This document shows, piece by piece, positions 48,949 to 56,371 of a DNA stretch of 64,000 bases (within the stretch, counting starts at the first letter, position 1; every line of letters begins with the position of its first letter). The stretch comes from Bradyrhizobium sp. CIAT3101 (GTDB lineage: Bacteria; Pseudomonadota; Alphaproteobacteria; Rhizobiales; Xanthobacteraceae): assembly GCF_029714945.1 (NCBI RefSeq), contig NZ_CP121634.1:3865001-3929000 (forward strand), read 5' to 3'. The position numbers and the translations under genes were made by a program. Under the pieces are notes generated by a model that saw only the letters and a program-made list of their open reading frames with translations, was not told where the DNA came from and did no database searches.

Positions 48949-49341
48949 ATGCGCACGAAATTTCTCATCACGGCCGTCGTCACGCTGAGCGCGCTGACCG
49001 CTGTCGATGCCAAAGCCGCCAACACGATCAGCGTGTTGCAGTTTGGTACGACAAATCTCTCGTCCACAACGCAGACCGGCCCGGTGAACAATACCGCGAC
49101 GACGCTGCAATTCGGGGCCTTCAACCAGGCATCGAGCATGCAACTCGGTTCATTGTCTTCGGTCAATTCGGCGACGATTGGACAGGGCGGCACGACAGCC
49201 ACCGCGACCAATATCGCTACGGCTGGCCAAGTCGGAGGCGCCAACACGAGCTTGATTGGCCAAATCGGTTTGAACAACGCCGCCGGGGTATCCCAGCTTG
49301 GCATTCTGAACGGCTCCACGATTCTGCAGCAGGCTCCTTGA
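48949..49341 (+). CDS. Exported curlin-repeat-like protein B
   Basis: 130 residues with a GGAGGA ribosome site. The signal peptide MRTKFLITAVVTLSALTAVD leads to AKAAN, as in protein A. The mature part contains units VLQFGTTNLSS, TTQTGPVNNTA, TTLQFGAFNQA, AGQVGGANTS, IGQIGLNNAAG and VSQLGILNGS, ending ILQQAP. Six to eight repeats with invariant Gln and Asn positions and alternating hydrophobic residues fit a beta-strand-turn-beta-strand arch. Same length as A and clearly paralogous. Function inferred: extracellular amyloid-like subunit. Confidence 0.75.
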   Translation: MRTKFLITAVVTLSALTAVDAKAANTISVLQFGTTNLSSTTQTGPVNNTATTLQFGAFNQASSMQLGSLSSVNSATIGQGGTTATATNIATAGQVGGANTSLIGQIGLNNAAGVSQLGILNGSTILQQAP

Positions 49342-49385
49342 CCTGGGATCGTGTGGTGACTCGGCAGATATTGTGGAGGCATATG

Positions 49386-49796
49386 ATGAACAAGCATCTT
49401 CTGGTCGTCGCAACGGCGGTTCTCGTCTCCTGTTTCACCGCGAACGGACCCGCGCGAGCACAGGGCGCCGACATCAAGACGATCGTTTCGATCAACGGGC
49501 CGCCCGTGGTCGTGAACCAGAGCAGCTCGCTCAACATGGTCGGCGTATTCCAGATTGGCGGCACGCCCAGCGCGACCGTCACGCAGAACGGCAGCAACAA
49601 CGCAACCGGCATCTTGCAATTCGGTGGAACGACATCGGCGTCGGTTGGCCAGACGGGCATGAACAATCTTGCCTTCGTCGGCCAGACGGGCCAATCGGCG
49701 ACGAGCATCGTGTCGCAGCTCGGTGCCATGAATACGGGAGCCATCGCGCAATTCGGCGCGGTCAACTCGTCGACGGTGATCCAGACCGGTCCGTGA
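49386..49796 (+). CDS. Exported curlin-repeat-like protein C
   Basis: 136 residues from the ATG at 49386; GGAGG lies six bases upstream (an ATG three bases earlier is also possible). The signal peptide MNKHLLVVATAVLVSCFTAN ends near ARAQ. Repeat units include VFQIGGTPSA, VTQNGSNNAT, ILQFGGTTSA, VGQTGMNNLA, VSQLGAMNTG, IAQFGAVNSS and VIQTGP. These are the most regular repeats of the five proteins. The spacer to gene B is 44 bases, so they are probably co-transcribed. The N-terminal KTIVSINGPPVVVNQ segment, before the repeats, is shared in part with protein D and could be a targeting or nucleation segment. Confidence 0.75.
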   Translation: MNKHLLVVATAVLVSCFTANGPARAQGADIKTIVSINGPPVVVNQSSSLNMVGVFQIGGTPSATVTQNGSNNATGILQFGGTTSASVGQTGMNNLAFVGQTGQSATSIVSQLGAMNTGAIAQFGAVNSSTVIQTGP

Positions 49797-49813
49797 GCTG
49801 ATGGGGCAGGGCG

Positions 49814-50284
49814 ATGAGATATGGTCGAGGGTTTCTGGCCTTGGCGGCGTTGCTCGCCGCCATCAGCGTTGCGTCCGAGGCATCCGCAGGATCCAGGCAA
49901 TCGCCAAACATTGCCGGCCCCGCGCTCTCCTGGATCAACAGGAATGTGAGCATCGAGACGGTCGTGCAATCCGGCAACAACCCGCAGCCGGTCACGATCG
50001 TCGAGAACAGCCTCATCAACATCGCGCGAGTGATCGAAATCGGGACCGGCACGGTCGATGCGACGATTGTCCAGAACGGGATGCACAACTATGTCGATCT
50101 GATTCAGGTCGGCAACACCACCAATGCGCTGATCGGCCAATCGGGCGTCAGCAACATCGCCGACATCACCCAGGTCGGCAATTCGACCAATGCGCTGCTG
50201 CTCCAGGTCGGCGACATGAACACGGGAACGGTCAGGCAGTTCGGACGCTTCAATTGGGCTGCGATATTTCAGTTCGGGCGATGA
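49814..50284 (+). CDS. Exported curlin-repeat-like protein D
   Basis: 156 residues, starting 17 bases after gene C. The signal peptide MRYGRGFLALAALLAAISVA ends at SASAG. About 50 residues come before the repeats (SWINRNVSIETVVQSGNNPQ). Units then include IVQNGMHNYV, LIQVGNTTNA, IGQSGVSNIA, ITQVGNSTNA, LLQVGDMNTG, VRQFGRFNWA and IFQFGR. The repeats end at the C-terminus, as in curlins. Slightly more charge and aromatic residues (W, F, Y) than A-C suggest a specialised subunit, for instance a nucleator analogous to CsgB; that is inference. Confidence 0.75.
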   Translation: MRYGRGFLALAALLAAISVASEASAGSRQSPNIAGPALSWINRNVSIETVVQSGNNPQPVTIVENSLINIARVIEIGTGTVDATIVQNGMHNYVDLIQVGNTTNALIGQSGVSNIADITQVGNSTNALLLQVGDMNTGTVRQFGRFNWAAIFQFGR

Positions 50285-50304
50285 TCGAGATGAAGAGGTG
50301 TGAC

Positions 50305-50595
50305 ATGAAGTTCCTCCTGCTCGCATCCGGAATGACCCTCATGAGTGCAATTGCGATGTCGCCAGCCGGCGCCGGGGAGACCGGCGACGGCCACACCACC
50401 GTGGTCCAGGACGAAAACGGAACCGCAATCATCACGCAAAGCGGCGATCCGGCGCAGGCCGAGGTCAAGGTCGACAAGGAGCCGGGCCGCACCACCGTCT
50501 ACCGCCGCAGCGGCGGCAATACCGCCATCGTGTCGCAGGGCAGCGGAAATGCGCAGGACATGCTGGACTGGCTGCGCAAGCAGCAGGGTCGCTGA
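50305..50595 (+). CDS. Exported short curlin-like protein E
   Basis: 96 residues from the ATG at 50305, six bases after AGAGGTG (in-frame ATGs at 50281 and 50290 lack this). The signal peptide MKFLLLASGMTLMSAIAMSP ends near AGAG. Only two degenerate repeats remain (IITQSGDPAQA and IVSQGSGNAQD). They are separated by a charged stretch (EVKVDKEPGRTTVYRRSGG), and the protein ends in an amphipathic WLRKQQGR tail. A charged, low-repeat member at the 3' end of such a cluster could be a chaperone, cap or surface anchor. Gene D's stop overlaps the earlier ATG, so translation is coupled. Confidence 0.65.
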   Translation: MKFLLLASGMTLMSAIAMSPAGAGETGDGHTTVVQDENGTAIITQSGDPAQAEVKVDKEPGRTTVYRRSGGNTAIVSQGSGNAQDMLDWLRKQQGR

Positions 50596-50782
50596 CGCGC
50601 CGCATTCCCGGGAACGAAGGTCTGACGCCGGATGAAGATTCCGGGCGTTCTGCCGCAGCCGGTTCCCCGTTAATCCCGTGCCTTAACCAATAATTAATTA
50701 TACGTTTGCGGGTGGGCGACAGCCCGGCCTAGCGTGCGGTGGGGAGCCGCTATTCGCGAAGCCAAACGAGTTGGTGCGTATC

Positions 50783-51232
50783 ATGATGTCCAGATCAAAT
50801 GGGGCGTTGCTCGCCTCGCTCAGCGCAGCCGCGCTGCTCCTTAGCCCCGGCGACAGTTTTGCACGACCGGGCGGTGCCGCCCCGCATGCCATGGTGACCG
50901 CAGCTCCACCGCCGGCCGCCGTACGTCCGCCGATCGCGCCGGGCGCGCGGTTCCGCGGCCGCAACACGCCCTGGGTCTATTGGCCGGGCGGCGGCGCGTT
51001 CGCCTACGACAATGCGGGCTACAGCCCGCCTTTCGTCGATGCCGGGCAGCCGGCCTCCACCGACGTGCGCTACACCTACACCTATGACGTTCCCTGGGAC
51101 TGGTCGCATCGCTTCCCGCCGAACGTCGTGCCGTCCGACCGCCCCTATGTGCCGAGCTGCCCGACGGAATCCGTGACGGTGCCCGGCCGCGGCGGTGGCG
51201 AGCACACCGTCAACATCATGCGCTGCTACTGA
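50783..51232 (+). CDS. Small secreted Pro/Gly/Tyr-rich protein
   Basis: 149 residues from the ATG at 50783. The signal peptide (about 1-30) ends at SFA. The mature part is PGGAAPHAMVTAAPPPAAVR, then RGRNTPWVYWPGGGAFAYDN, YTYTYDVPWDWSHRFPP and a C-terminal Cys pair (SCPTESVTVPGRGG and IMRCY). Aromatic-rich with a likely single disulfide. It lies 187 bases after the curlin-like cluster in the same orientation, behind an AT-rich patch (AATAATTAATTATACG) that probably is its own promoter. Function is unknown. Confidence 0.7.
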   Translation: MMSRSNGALLASLSAAALLLSPGDSFARPGGAAPHAMVTAAPPPAAVRPPIAPGARFRGRNTPWVYWPGGGAFAYDNAGYSPPFVDAGQPASTDVRYTYTYDVPWDWSHRFPPNVVPSDRPYVPSCPTESVTVPGRGGGEHTVNIMRCY

Positions 51233-51257
51233 GCAGCGTATCGCGCGAGAGACTGCG

Positions 51258-51572
51258 TTACAGAATTCCTGCCGCGGCCGCCTGGTCGCGGTCGGACTGC
51301 TTCCGCCTGACATTTGCGAGCTCGCGGCTGCAAGCCACAAACGACGACGTGCCAGGGCGCAGCCCGAACTGGCCGCAGACATCCCGATCCTCATCCGCAA
51401 TGACGCGCGCGAGCTCCGCCTCGGCGGCCTGGCGCAGCGCGGGCGCCGCGACGAGCGCGTGAAGGGCGAAGGCCGTCACGACGGCAAGCACCAGCGCAAC
51501 CGCAACTGTGGGGCGCTGCATCTCGTCGGCCGTGTGATGAGAAGCGCGTGCCTTGCTTCTGGCTTCGGTCAT
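51258..51572 (-). CDS. Single-TM protein of unknown function
   Basis: 104 residues with GAGAGGA before the ATG. Short basic N-terminus, one TM helix (TVAVALVLAVVTAFALHALV, about 22-41) and a C-terminal periplasmic region AELARVIADEDRDVCGQFGL, then FVACSRELANVRRKQSDRDQ. The two cysteines are 15 residues apart and may pair. I associate the CGxFG...CxxEL tail with a small rhizobial hypothetical family. Function is unknown. Confidence 0.7.
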   Translation of the reverse strand: MTEARSKARASHHTADEMQRPTVAVALVLAVVTAFALHALVAAPALRQAAEAELARVIADEDRDVCGQFGLRPGTSSFVACSRELANVRRKQSDRDQAAAAGIL

Positions 51573-51727
51573 GAAATCCTCTCTCGCATGAAATATCGAT
51601 GGTCAGAAAAATGATCGTCGAGCGGCCCGACAAAAATCGCCGGATACAACACCCATACCCGCTGCATCGCAGCGGGAGCGTGAAACAGATTACAAATTTC
51701 AAGCCGGCGGCAGATTACGAGTTGGTA

Positions 51728-52570
51728 CTAGCCCAGTTCAAAGCTGGTTACGCCGAACACGCGGTCGAGCCGCAGTGACGGGACTGCTCCAGTGTACATT
51801 CGTGCCGTTTCGAATGTCGGCTTTAGGCCAAGGGATTCCGCAAGCGCTATAGCATCGCGGTTCACCGCGGGGATGTCGAGCACAATCTCGCTGCTTCCGC
51901 CGCTCGCCAGCAAAGCTTGGAGGATGGTGTCCGCCGCAGCGCGGTTATCTGCTACCAGCGGGCCGATCTTGCAGCCGCTCCGGCAGGGCCGGATCACGCC
52001 CCATGCGGCGAGCCTTCCGTCGCGCAGCAGCGCGCGGCCGACATGGCCGGGCGTGTTGATCCAGGCGCGCAGGAAGGCGCTGCGCCGAGCCGGGAAGACC
52101 GTGGCGTCATCGGCTTCGACATCCGCAAACGGGATCGTGTCGAGCGCGACGACGTCGGCCGGCGGTTTCGGTGGTGCGGAAACGGTGCCGCCATAGCGGA
52201 TATTGGCGTAAGCAAGCTGGAAGCCGGATTTTCGGTAATTGTCCTGCTGCGCCACCACGCCGTCGAGCCCGATCACGCGCGAGCCCGCATGCGTGATCGC
52301 GGCGTTCCAGATGCGCAGGCCGTGACCTCTGCCGCGAAAACCTGCGCGCACGATGTAGAAGCCAAGGAAGGCGAAGCGGTCGTCGTAATTGACGCAGGAG
52401 ACGGTCGCGACGGGCTCGCCGTCGATTTCGCCGACGAAGAACCCGTTCGCGTCCGGAATGGCGAAGCAGGCGGCGTCGCGCAGGCCGGGATTCCAGCCCT
52501 CTGCCGCGGCCCAGTCGATCGCGAGGGAGATCTCGTCGGGCTGCAAATTGCGGATCTGCAAATCGCTCAT
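51728..52570 (-). CDS. GNAT-family N-acetyltransferase, two-domain
   Basis: 280 residues from the ATG at 52570 (MSDLQIRNLQPDEISLAIDW). The N-terminal GNAT domain has FLGFYIVRAGFRGRGHGLRI, with the acetyl-CoA pyrophosphate loop R-G-x-G-x-G/L (RGRGHGL), and GLDGVVAQQDNYRKSGFQLA, the YRKxGF strand-turn typical of GNATs. The C-terminal half (about 140-280) resembles the second GNAT-like domain of YitH/HolE-type proteins: AFLRAWINTPGHVGRALLRD, IRPCRSGCKIGPLVADN. It probably acetylates a small amine; substrate unknown. A longer upstream reading frame is only the antisense of the SDR. Confidence 0.9.
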   Translation of the reverse strand: MSDLQIRNLQPDEISLAIDWAAAEGWNPGLRDAACFAIPDANGFFVGEIDGEPVATVSCVNYDDRFAFLGFYIVRAGFRGRGHGLRIWNAAITHAGSRVIGLDGVVAQQDNYRKSGFQLAYANIRYGGTVSAPPKPPADVVALDTIPFADVEADDATVFPARRSAFLRAWINTPGHVGRALLRDGRLAAWGVIRPCRSGCKIGPLVADNRAAADTILQALLASGGSSEIVLDIPAVNRDAIALAESLGLKPTFETARMYTGAVPSLRLDRVFGVTSFELG

Positions 52571-52600
52571 CTCGCGTGGCCTCGTGGCGGTGGGCTTGTC

Positions 52601-52630
52601 GGCAAGTCTGGTTTGCGGGCAAGTCTGGTT
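52601..52630. promoter_or_regulatory. Direct repeat GGCAAGTCTGGTT (x2) in a divergent region
   Basis: Copies at 52601-52613 and 52618-52630, period 17, in the space between the divergent GNAT and SDR genes. They could be a regulator site or a slippage duplication. No known consensus fits. Confidence 0.4.
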
Positions 52631-52718
52631 GTAGAAGGCCTGACGACAGGCGGAGCCTTGGCAGACTGAATCTTGGAATCTTGGGCTCGCCACAACGCTA
52701 TCACAGGGATGATCGGTC

Positions 52719-53423
52719 ATGGCAGCAGAGAAGGTCGCACTCGTCACCGCAGGCGGCAGCGGCATGGGGGCAGGGGCCGCGCGGCGGCTCGCAGCCGATG
52801 GCTTCCGCGTGGGTATCCTGTCGTCCTCCGGCAAGGGCGAGGCGCTCGCGGCCGAGCTCGGCGGCTTCGGCGTGACCGGCTCGAACAAGTCCAATGACGA
52901 CCTGAAGCGCTTCGTCGATGGTGCGCTGGCGAAGTGGGGACGCATCGACGTGCTCGTCAACAGTGCCGGCCACGGCCCGCGCGCGGCGATCACGGAGATC
53001 ACCGACGAGCAATGGCTCCTCGGTCTCGACACGTATCTGCTGAACGTGATCCGTCCGACCCGGCTGGTGATGCCGGTGATGCAGGCGCAGAAGGGCGGCG
53101 CCATCATCAACATCTCGACCGCCTGGGCGTTCGAGCCGAGCGCAATGTTTCCGACCTCGGCCGTGTTCCGCGCAGGCCTCGCCGCCTTCACGAAAATCTT
53201 CACAGATACCCATGCGGCCGACAACATCCGCATGAACAACGTGCTGCCCGGCTGGATCGACAGCCTGCCGCAAACCGATGCGCGCCGCGACAGCGTGCCA
53301 TTGAAGCGCTACGGCAAGGTCGAGGAGATCGCCGCGACGGTCTCGTTCCTCGCGTCCGACGGCGCCGCCTATATTACCGGCCAGAACATCCGCGTCGACG
53401 GCGGGCTGACGCGCTCGGTCTGA
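52719..53423 (+). CDS. SDR-family protein lacking the canonical YxxxK pair
   Basis: 234 residues. The Rossmann motif TAGGSGMGAG (10-19) and NSAG are intact. INISTAWAFEPSAMFPTSAV keeps the Ser position, but the stretch that normally reads YxxxK is TSAVFRAGLAAF, with Ser and Arg in place of Tyr and Lys. It keeps the PGWIDSLP and ITGQNIRVDGGLTRSV ends. It may be a non-oxidoreductase or use an altered mechanism. It is divergent from the GNAT gene across 148 bases that contain two 13-bp repeats (GGCAAGTCTGGTT) 17 bases apart. Confidence 0.85.
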   Translation: MAAEKVALVTAGGSGMGAGAARRLAADGFRVGILSSSGKGEALAAELGGFGVTGSNKSNDDLKRFVDGALAKWGRIDVLVNSAGHGPRAAITEITDEQWLLGLDTYLLNVIRPTRLVMPVMQAQKGGAIINISTAWAFEPSAMFPTSAVFRAGLAAFTKIFTDTHAADNIRMNNVLPGWIDSLPQTDARRDSVPLKRYGKVEEIAATVSFLASDGAAYITGQNIRVDGGLTRSV

Positions 53424-53502
53424 GGCGCGTTCATCCGAGTCGCGTTCTCGTTGTCTTGTTCTGATGCGACACGGCGCTGCATCGCGCGTCACAGATGAAG
53501 AA

Positions 53503-53528
53503 AAGTGTGTGGCCTCCAGGTCACACTT
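53503..53528. other. Inverted repeat AAGTGTG-N12-CACACTT
   Basis: Perfect 7-bp arms with a 12-base spacer, 80 bases after the SDR stop and 170 before the porin-like gene. There is no T-run. It may be an operator or weak terminator. Confidence 0.4.
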
Positions 53529-53698
53529 CTCATGCGTTCGCACGACGTCGCGCGCATACTACGTCGCAGTCCCAGCGAACTTCGCGGCAGCCCAAGACGC
53601 TGCGCGGTGTACCGCCTATGCCTGACCCGTGCCGGAAACACCTCGCCGGTGCATTCGAAAAACGCGGGCTTCGATCGCGTGGGGCAAAGGAGACTGCA

Positions 53699-54532
53699 AT
53701 GAAGAAGCTTTTGCTGGCGGCAGCGATGGTTGTTTTGGGCGCCGCGTCCGCGCAGGCCGCCGACCTCGCGGCACAATACACCAAGGCGCCGATGATGGCG
53801 CCGGCCTATAACTGGACCGGCTTCTATGTCGGCGCCAATCTCGGCGGGCAGTGGGGCAGTGCCGATCCGACGACATCGACCGTATTTTCTCCGACCGGCT
53901 ATTTCGCGACCAGCAGCGTTCCCGCGATCGGCGCGGTCGGCGCCCAGAATGTCAACAGCTCCAGCGTGACCGGGGGCTTCACGGCCGGCTACAATTGGCA
54001 GGTCAATCAGGCGGTGTTCGGCCTTGAAGGCGACATCAACTATTTCGGCTTCAAGGGCAGTGCGTCGGGCTCGGCGGTCTATCCCTGCTGCGCCCCGACC
54101 GCCTTTACCGTGTCGTCGCAGGTCTCGGCCGATTGGCTCGCCACGATCCGCGGCCGCATCGGCTTCCTCGCCACGCCGAGCTGGCTGCTCTACGCCACGG
54201 GCGGTGCGGCGATCGCCGACGTGAAGGGCAACTTCAACTTCACCGACACATTCGCGACAGCAACCGAGTCGGCCGCGATCCGCGATACCCGCGTCGGCTG
54301 GACTGCTGGCGCCGGCACCGAATATTCTTTCGGCGGCGGCTGGTCGTTCAAGGCCGAATACCTCTATGTCGATCTCGGCCGCGCCAGCACGACAAGCACC
54401 AATTTGGCCGCCTTCACGCCGGCCATTGCCTTCCCCAGCAACGTCTACTCGCACTCGGTTGACATCAAGTCGAACATCGTGCGCGTCGGCGTGAACTACA
54501 AGTTCGGCGGACCGGTTGTCGCCAGATACTGA
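53699..54532 (+). CDS. Outer-membrane beta-barrel protein (Omp25/31 family)
   Basis: 277 residues from the ATG at 53699, with AAAGGAGAC seven bases upstream. The signal peptide MKKLLLAAAMVVLGAASAQA leads to ADLAAQYTKAP. YNWTGFYVGANLGGQWGSAD opens the eight-stranded barrel. Alternating strands end in VDIKSNIVRVGVNYKFGG, and the C-terminal RY is similar to other barrels. This is the Omp25/Omp31 (RopB-like) porin-like family of alphaproteobacteria, which supports envelope integrity. CCAP in a loop forms an unusual adjacent Cys pair. A terminator follows. Confidence 0.93.
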   Translation: MKKLLLAAAMVVLGAASAQAADLAAQYTKAPMMAPAYNWTGFYVGANLGGQWGSADPTTSTVFSPTGYFATSSVPAIGAVGAQNVNSSSVTGGFTAGYNWQVNQAVFGLEGDINYFGFKGSASGSAVYPCCAPTAFTVSSQVSADWLATIRGRIGFLATPSWLLYATGGAAIADVKGNFNFTDTFATATESAAIRDTRVGWTAGAGTEYSFGGGWSFKAEYLYVDLGRASTTSTNLAAFTPAIAFPSNVYSHSVDIKSNIVRVGVNYKFGGPVVARY

Positions 54533-54560
54533 GCTGAATCTTGTTCCGATTTGGTGAGGA

Positions 54561-54590
54561 AAGCCCCGGCCTGGCCGGGGTTTTCTGTTT
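54561..54590 (+). terminator. Rho-independent terminator
   Basis: GCCCCGGCC/GGCCGGGG-type stem (CCCCGGCC-T-GGCCGGGG) with a trailing TTTTCTGTTT, 29 bases after the outer-membrane protein gene. It also lies just downstream of the convergent beta-lactamase-fold gene. Confidence 0.9.
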
Positions 54591-54596
54591 CGACGC

Positions 54597-55787
54597 TCAG
54601 GCGCCGTGCAAGGCGAGCAGACGCGCCAGCGCAGGCAGGATCTTGTAGCGGGCGATCTCGTGCGGATATTCGCCGCGATTGGCGAGCAGCACGATGCCGA
54701 TCCGGTGCGCAGGCACCAGGCCGATATAGCCAGAGGCGTTGTTGAGGCCACCGGGCTTGTCGACGACGGTGACGCCGGGAAGGTGCACGGTCTCCCAGGC
54801 CATGGCTTGGCCGAACGTGGCCTGCTCGAACTTTTGGTCGACGTGGAAACTCTCGTGCTGTGTCATGCGCAGCGCCTCGCGCAGGTGTGGATCGATTGAG
54901 CGGCCATCGGCGTTCGCTGCAACGAAGGTCGCAAGCTCCCGTGCGGACGAGAACATCTGGCCGGTGCCGGGGAAGTCGAAATAGCTCTGCTGGTTGCCGA
55001 CCGGGCCGATGGCCGTGCCCTGGTCGGAATAGCCCTGCACAACGCGTCGCATGGCAGCGTCATCCATGATCGCGCGGTTGTCCGGTCCACGTTCGGGAAT
55101 GGATGTGGCGTGCATGCCGAGCGGCGTGAGGATGCGGCTCTCGATCAATCTTGCGACCGGCGCGCGATAGCAGCCCTCGAGCACGAGCTGAAGCAGCACG
55201 TAGCCGGCGTGACTGTAGATGCGCTGCTTGCCGGGGGCGACGCCCGCGGGCGGCGCGAAGGCGTTGAGCATCGCGATGAATTGCGCCTGCGAGTAGGACT
55301 CGTTCGGCCAGGGCGGGTGATCGGTCGGTAGCAGCAGGCCCGAGGTGTGCGTCGCGAGCTCGCCCACGGTGACCCGGCGGATATAGTCGCCGTCGAGCTC
55401 CGGCAGATATTTCGGCAGGGGATCGTCGAGCCGCAGCTCGCCGCGGAGCGTGCCGAGCGCCACCAACGTCGCCTCGAACGGTTTTCTCAGGGATGCGAGG
55501 TTGAACAGCGTGTCCGGCGTCACCGGCCGCCTGGTGGCGTCGTCTGCGAAGCCGTAGGTGAAGAATTCGATGTGACGGCCGGCGTACAGCGCGGCGGCGA
55601 GGCCGCCGGGATGGTCTGGCGTTGCGGTCGGCGCAAGCTCGGCGGCGACGATGTCGCGCATTTGCGCGATCATGTCGGAGTCCGCCAATGCGCCGCGTGG
55701 CCGGACGAGCGCGGCCGCAAAGGAGCCCAGCGCGGCGCCGGCGAGGGCCCGCCGGGTGATTTGTGGTGAGATGACAATAGGCTGCAC
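54597..55787 (-). CDS. Exported class C beta-lactamase-fold serine hydrolase
   Basis: 396 residues with a Tat-like signal (TRRALAGAALGSFAAALV). S99-L-R-K102 is the SxxK motif, Y191-S-H193 replaces YxN, and VVDKPGG is the KxG motif. The family spans beta-lactamases, esterases and D-aminopeptidases. The YSH variant, with the HTSG loop (GELATHTSGLLLP), is typical of esterase/EstB-like members rather than AmpC. It is probably periplasmic; substrate unknown. It is divergent from the ArsR gene; both operators lie between the two starts, so ArsR could control it too. Confidence 0.9.
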   Translation of the reverse strand: MQPIVISPQITRRALAGAALGSFAAALVRPRGALADSDMIAQMRDIVAAELAPTATPDHPGGLAAALYAGRHIEFFTYGFADDATRRPVTPDTLFNLASLRKPFEATLVALGTLRGELRLDDPLPKYLPELDGDYIRRVTVGELATHTSGLLLPTDHPPWPNESYSQAQFIAMLNAFAPPAGVAPGKQRIYSHAGYVLLQLVLEGCYRAPVARLIESRILTPLGMHATSIPERGPDNRAIMDDAAMRRVVQGYSDQGTAIGPVGNQQSYFDFPGTGQMFSSARELATFVAANADGRSIDPHLREALRMTQHESFHVDQKFEQATFGQAMAWETVHLPGVTVVDKPGGLNNASGYIGLVPAHRIGIVLLANRGEYPHEIARYKILPALARLLALHGA

Positions 55788-55893
55788 GTGCTCTGACGAT
55801 GGTGATGTGCGCCCCCGCTGACTGTTTTAGTGAGGCGAGGGCGGTCTCCCAATTCACGATTGCGCGTGATGGGTTCCATATCGGAAGAATTAC

Positions 55894-55909
55894 TTAGCTT
55901 ATGGGCTAA
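55894..55909. promoter_or_regulatory. ArsR-type operator 1, TTAGC-N6-GCTAA
   Basis: TTAGC-TTATGG-GCTAA, a 5-bp perfect dyad closely related to operator 2 (next C extends one arm). It lies 50 bases upstream of operator 2, near the expected -35/-10 region of the ArsR gene, and about 110 bases from the start of the divergent hydrolase. Confidence 0.6.
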
Positions 55910-55942
55910 CAATCGTTGACGCCGGACCGAGGTGTCTCTATA

Positions 55943-55960
55943 GTTAGCTATATGGCTAAC
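55943..55960. promoter_or_regulatory. ArsR-type operator 2 overlapping the start codon, GTTAGC-N6-GCTAAC
   Basis: Perfect 6-bp arms GTTAGC/GCTAAC with spacer TATATG, whose last three bases are the ATG (55952-55954) of the ArsR gene. Bound repressor here would block transcription elongation or initiation at its own gene, a classic autoregulatory arrangement. Confidence 0.7.
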
Positions 55961-56371
55961 CAATTACCCCAACTCGACCAGGTCTTCGCAGCGCTCGCCG
56001 ACCCTACGCGGCGGGCCATCGTGATGCGGCTGTGCGCCGGCGAGGCCTCGGTCGGCGAGCTCGCGGAGCCGTTCGAGATGGCGCTGCCGAGCTTCATGAA
56101 ACACATCCACGTGCTGGAGCTGAGCGGGCTCGTGCAGTCGGAGAAGTCCGGCCGCGTGCGCACCTGCCGTCTTAGCCCCGAGGCGCTCGTCGGTGCGGAA
56201 GATTGGTTCCAGCACCAGCGCGCGATCTGGGAGGCGCGGCTCGACCGGTTCGAGGCTTACGTGCTGAAGCTCAAGCAGGAGAGGGCGGCCGCCAAGCGGC
56301 CGTCCAAGAGATCTGACGAGACGACCGAGAAGACCACCAACAAACCAAGCAAACGGAAAGGTACTGAGTGA
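55952..56371 (+). CDS. ArsR-family transcriptional repressor (SRPBCC-linked)
   Basis: 139 residues. Winged HTH (about 5-85): LDQVFAALADPTRRAIVMRL, then GEASVGELAEPFEMALPSFM as the recognition helix and a short wing with GRVRTCRLSP. The C-terminus is basic (KRPSKR...TEKTTNKPSKRKGTE). This is the ArsR class commonly paired with an AHSA1/SRPBCC protein; here the partner overlaps by one base (TGATG). The start ATG sits inside an operator. It probably autorepresses the pair and responds to a small organic ligand bound by the SRPBCC partner; this is inference. Confidence 0.92.
   Translation: MANQLPQLDQVFAALADPTRRAIVMRLCAGEASVGELAEPFEMALPSFMKHIHVLELSGLVQSEKSGRVRTCRLSPEALVGAEDWFQHQRAIWEARLDRFEAYVLKLKQERAAAKRPSKRSDETTEKTTNKPSKRKGTE

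Noticed and set aside
48414..50595. CRISPR-like or DNA tandem repeat reading of this region
   Set aside because: The periodicity is in the protein (Q/G/N positions), not in regularly spaced identical DNA repeats with spacers.
52571..53239. N-terminal extension of the GNAT gene to 503 codons
   Set aside because: The extra part is antisense to the SDR; the GNAT fold begins at MSDLQIRNLQ with its own ribosome site.
54597..55787. Calling the serine hydrolase an AmpC beta-lactamase
   Set aside because: The YxN motif reads YSH and the loop is HTSG, which fits esterase-like family members; antibiotic hydrolysis cannot be claimed.
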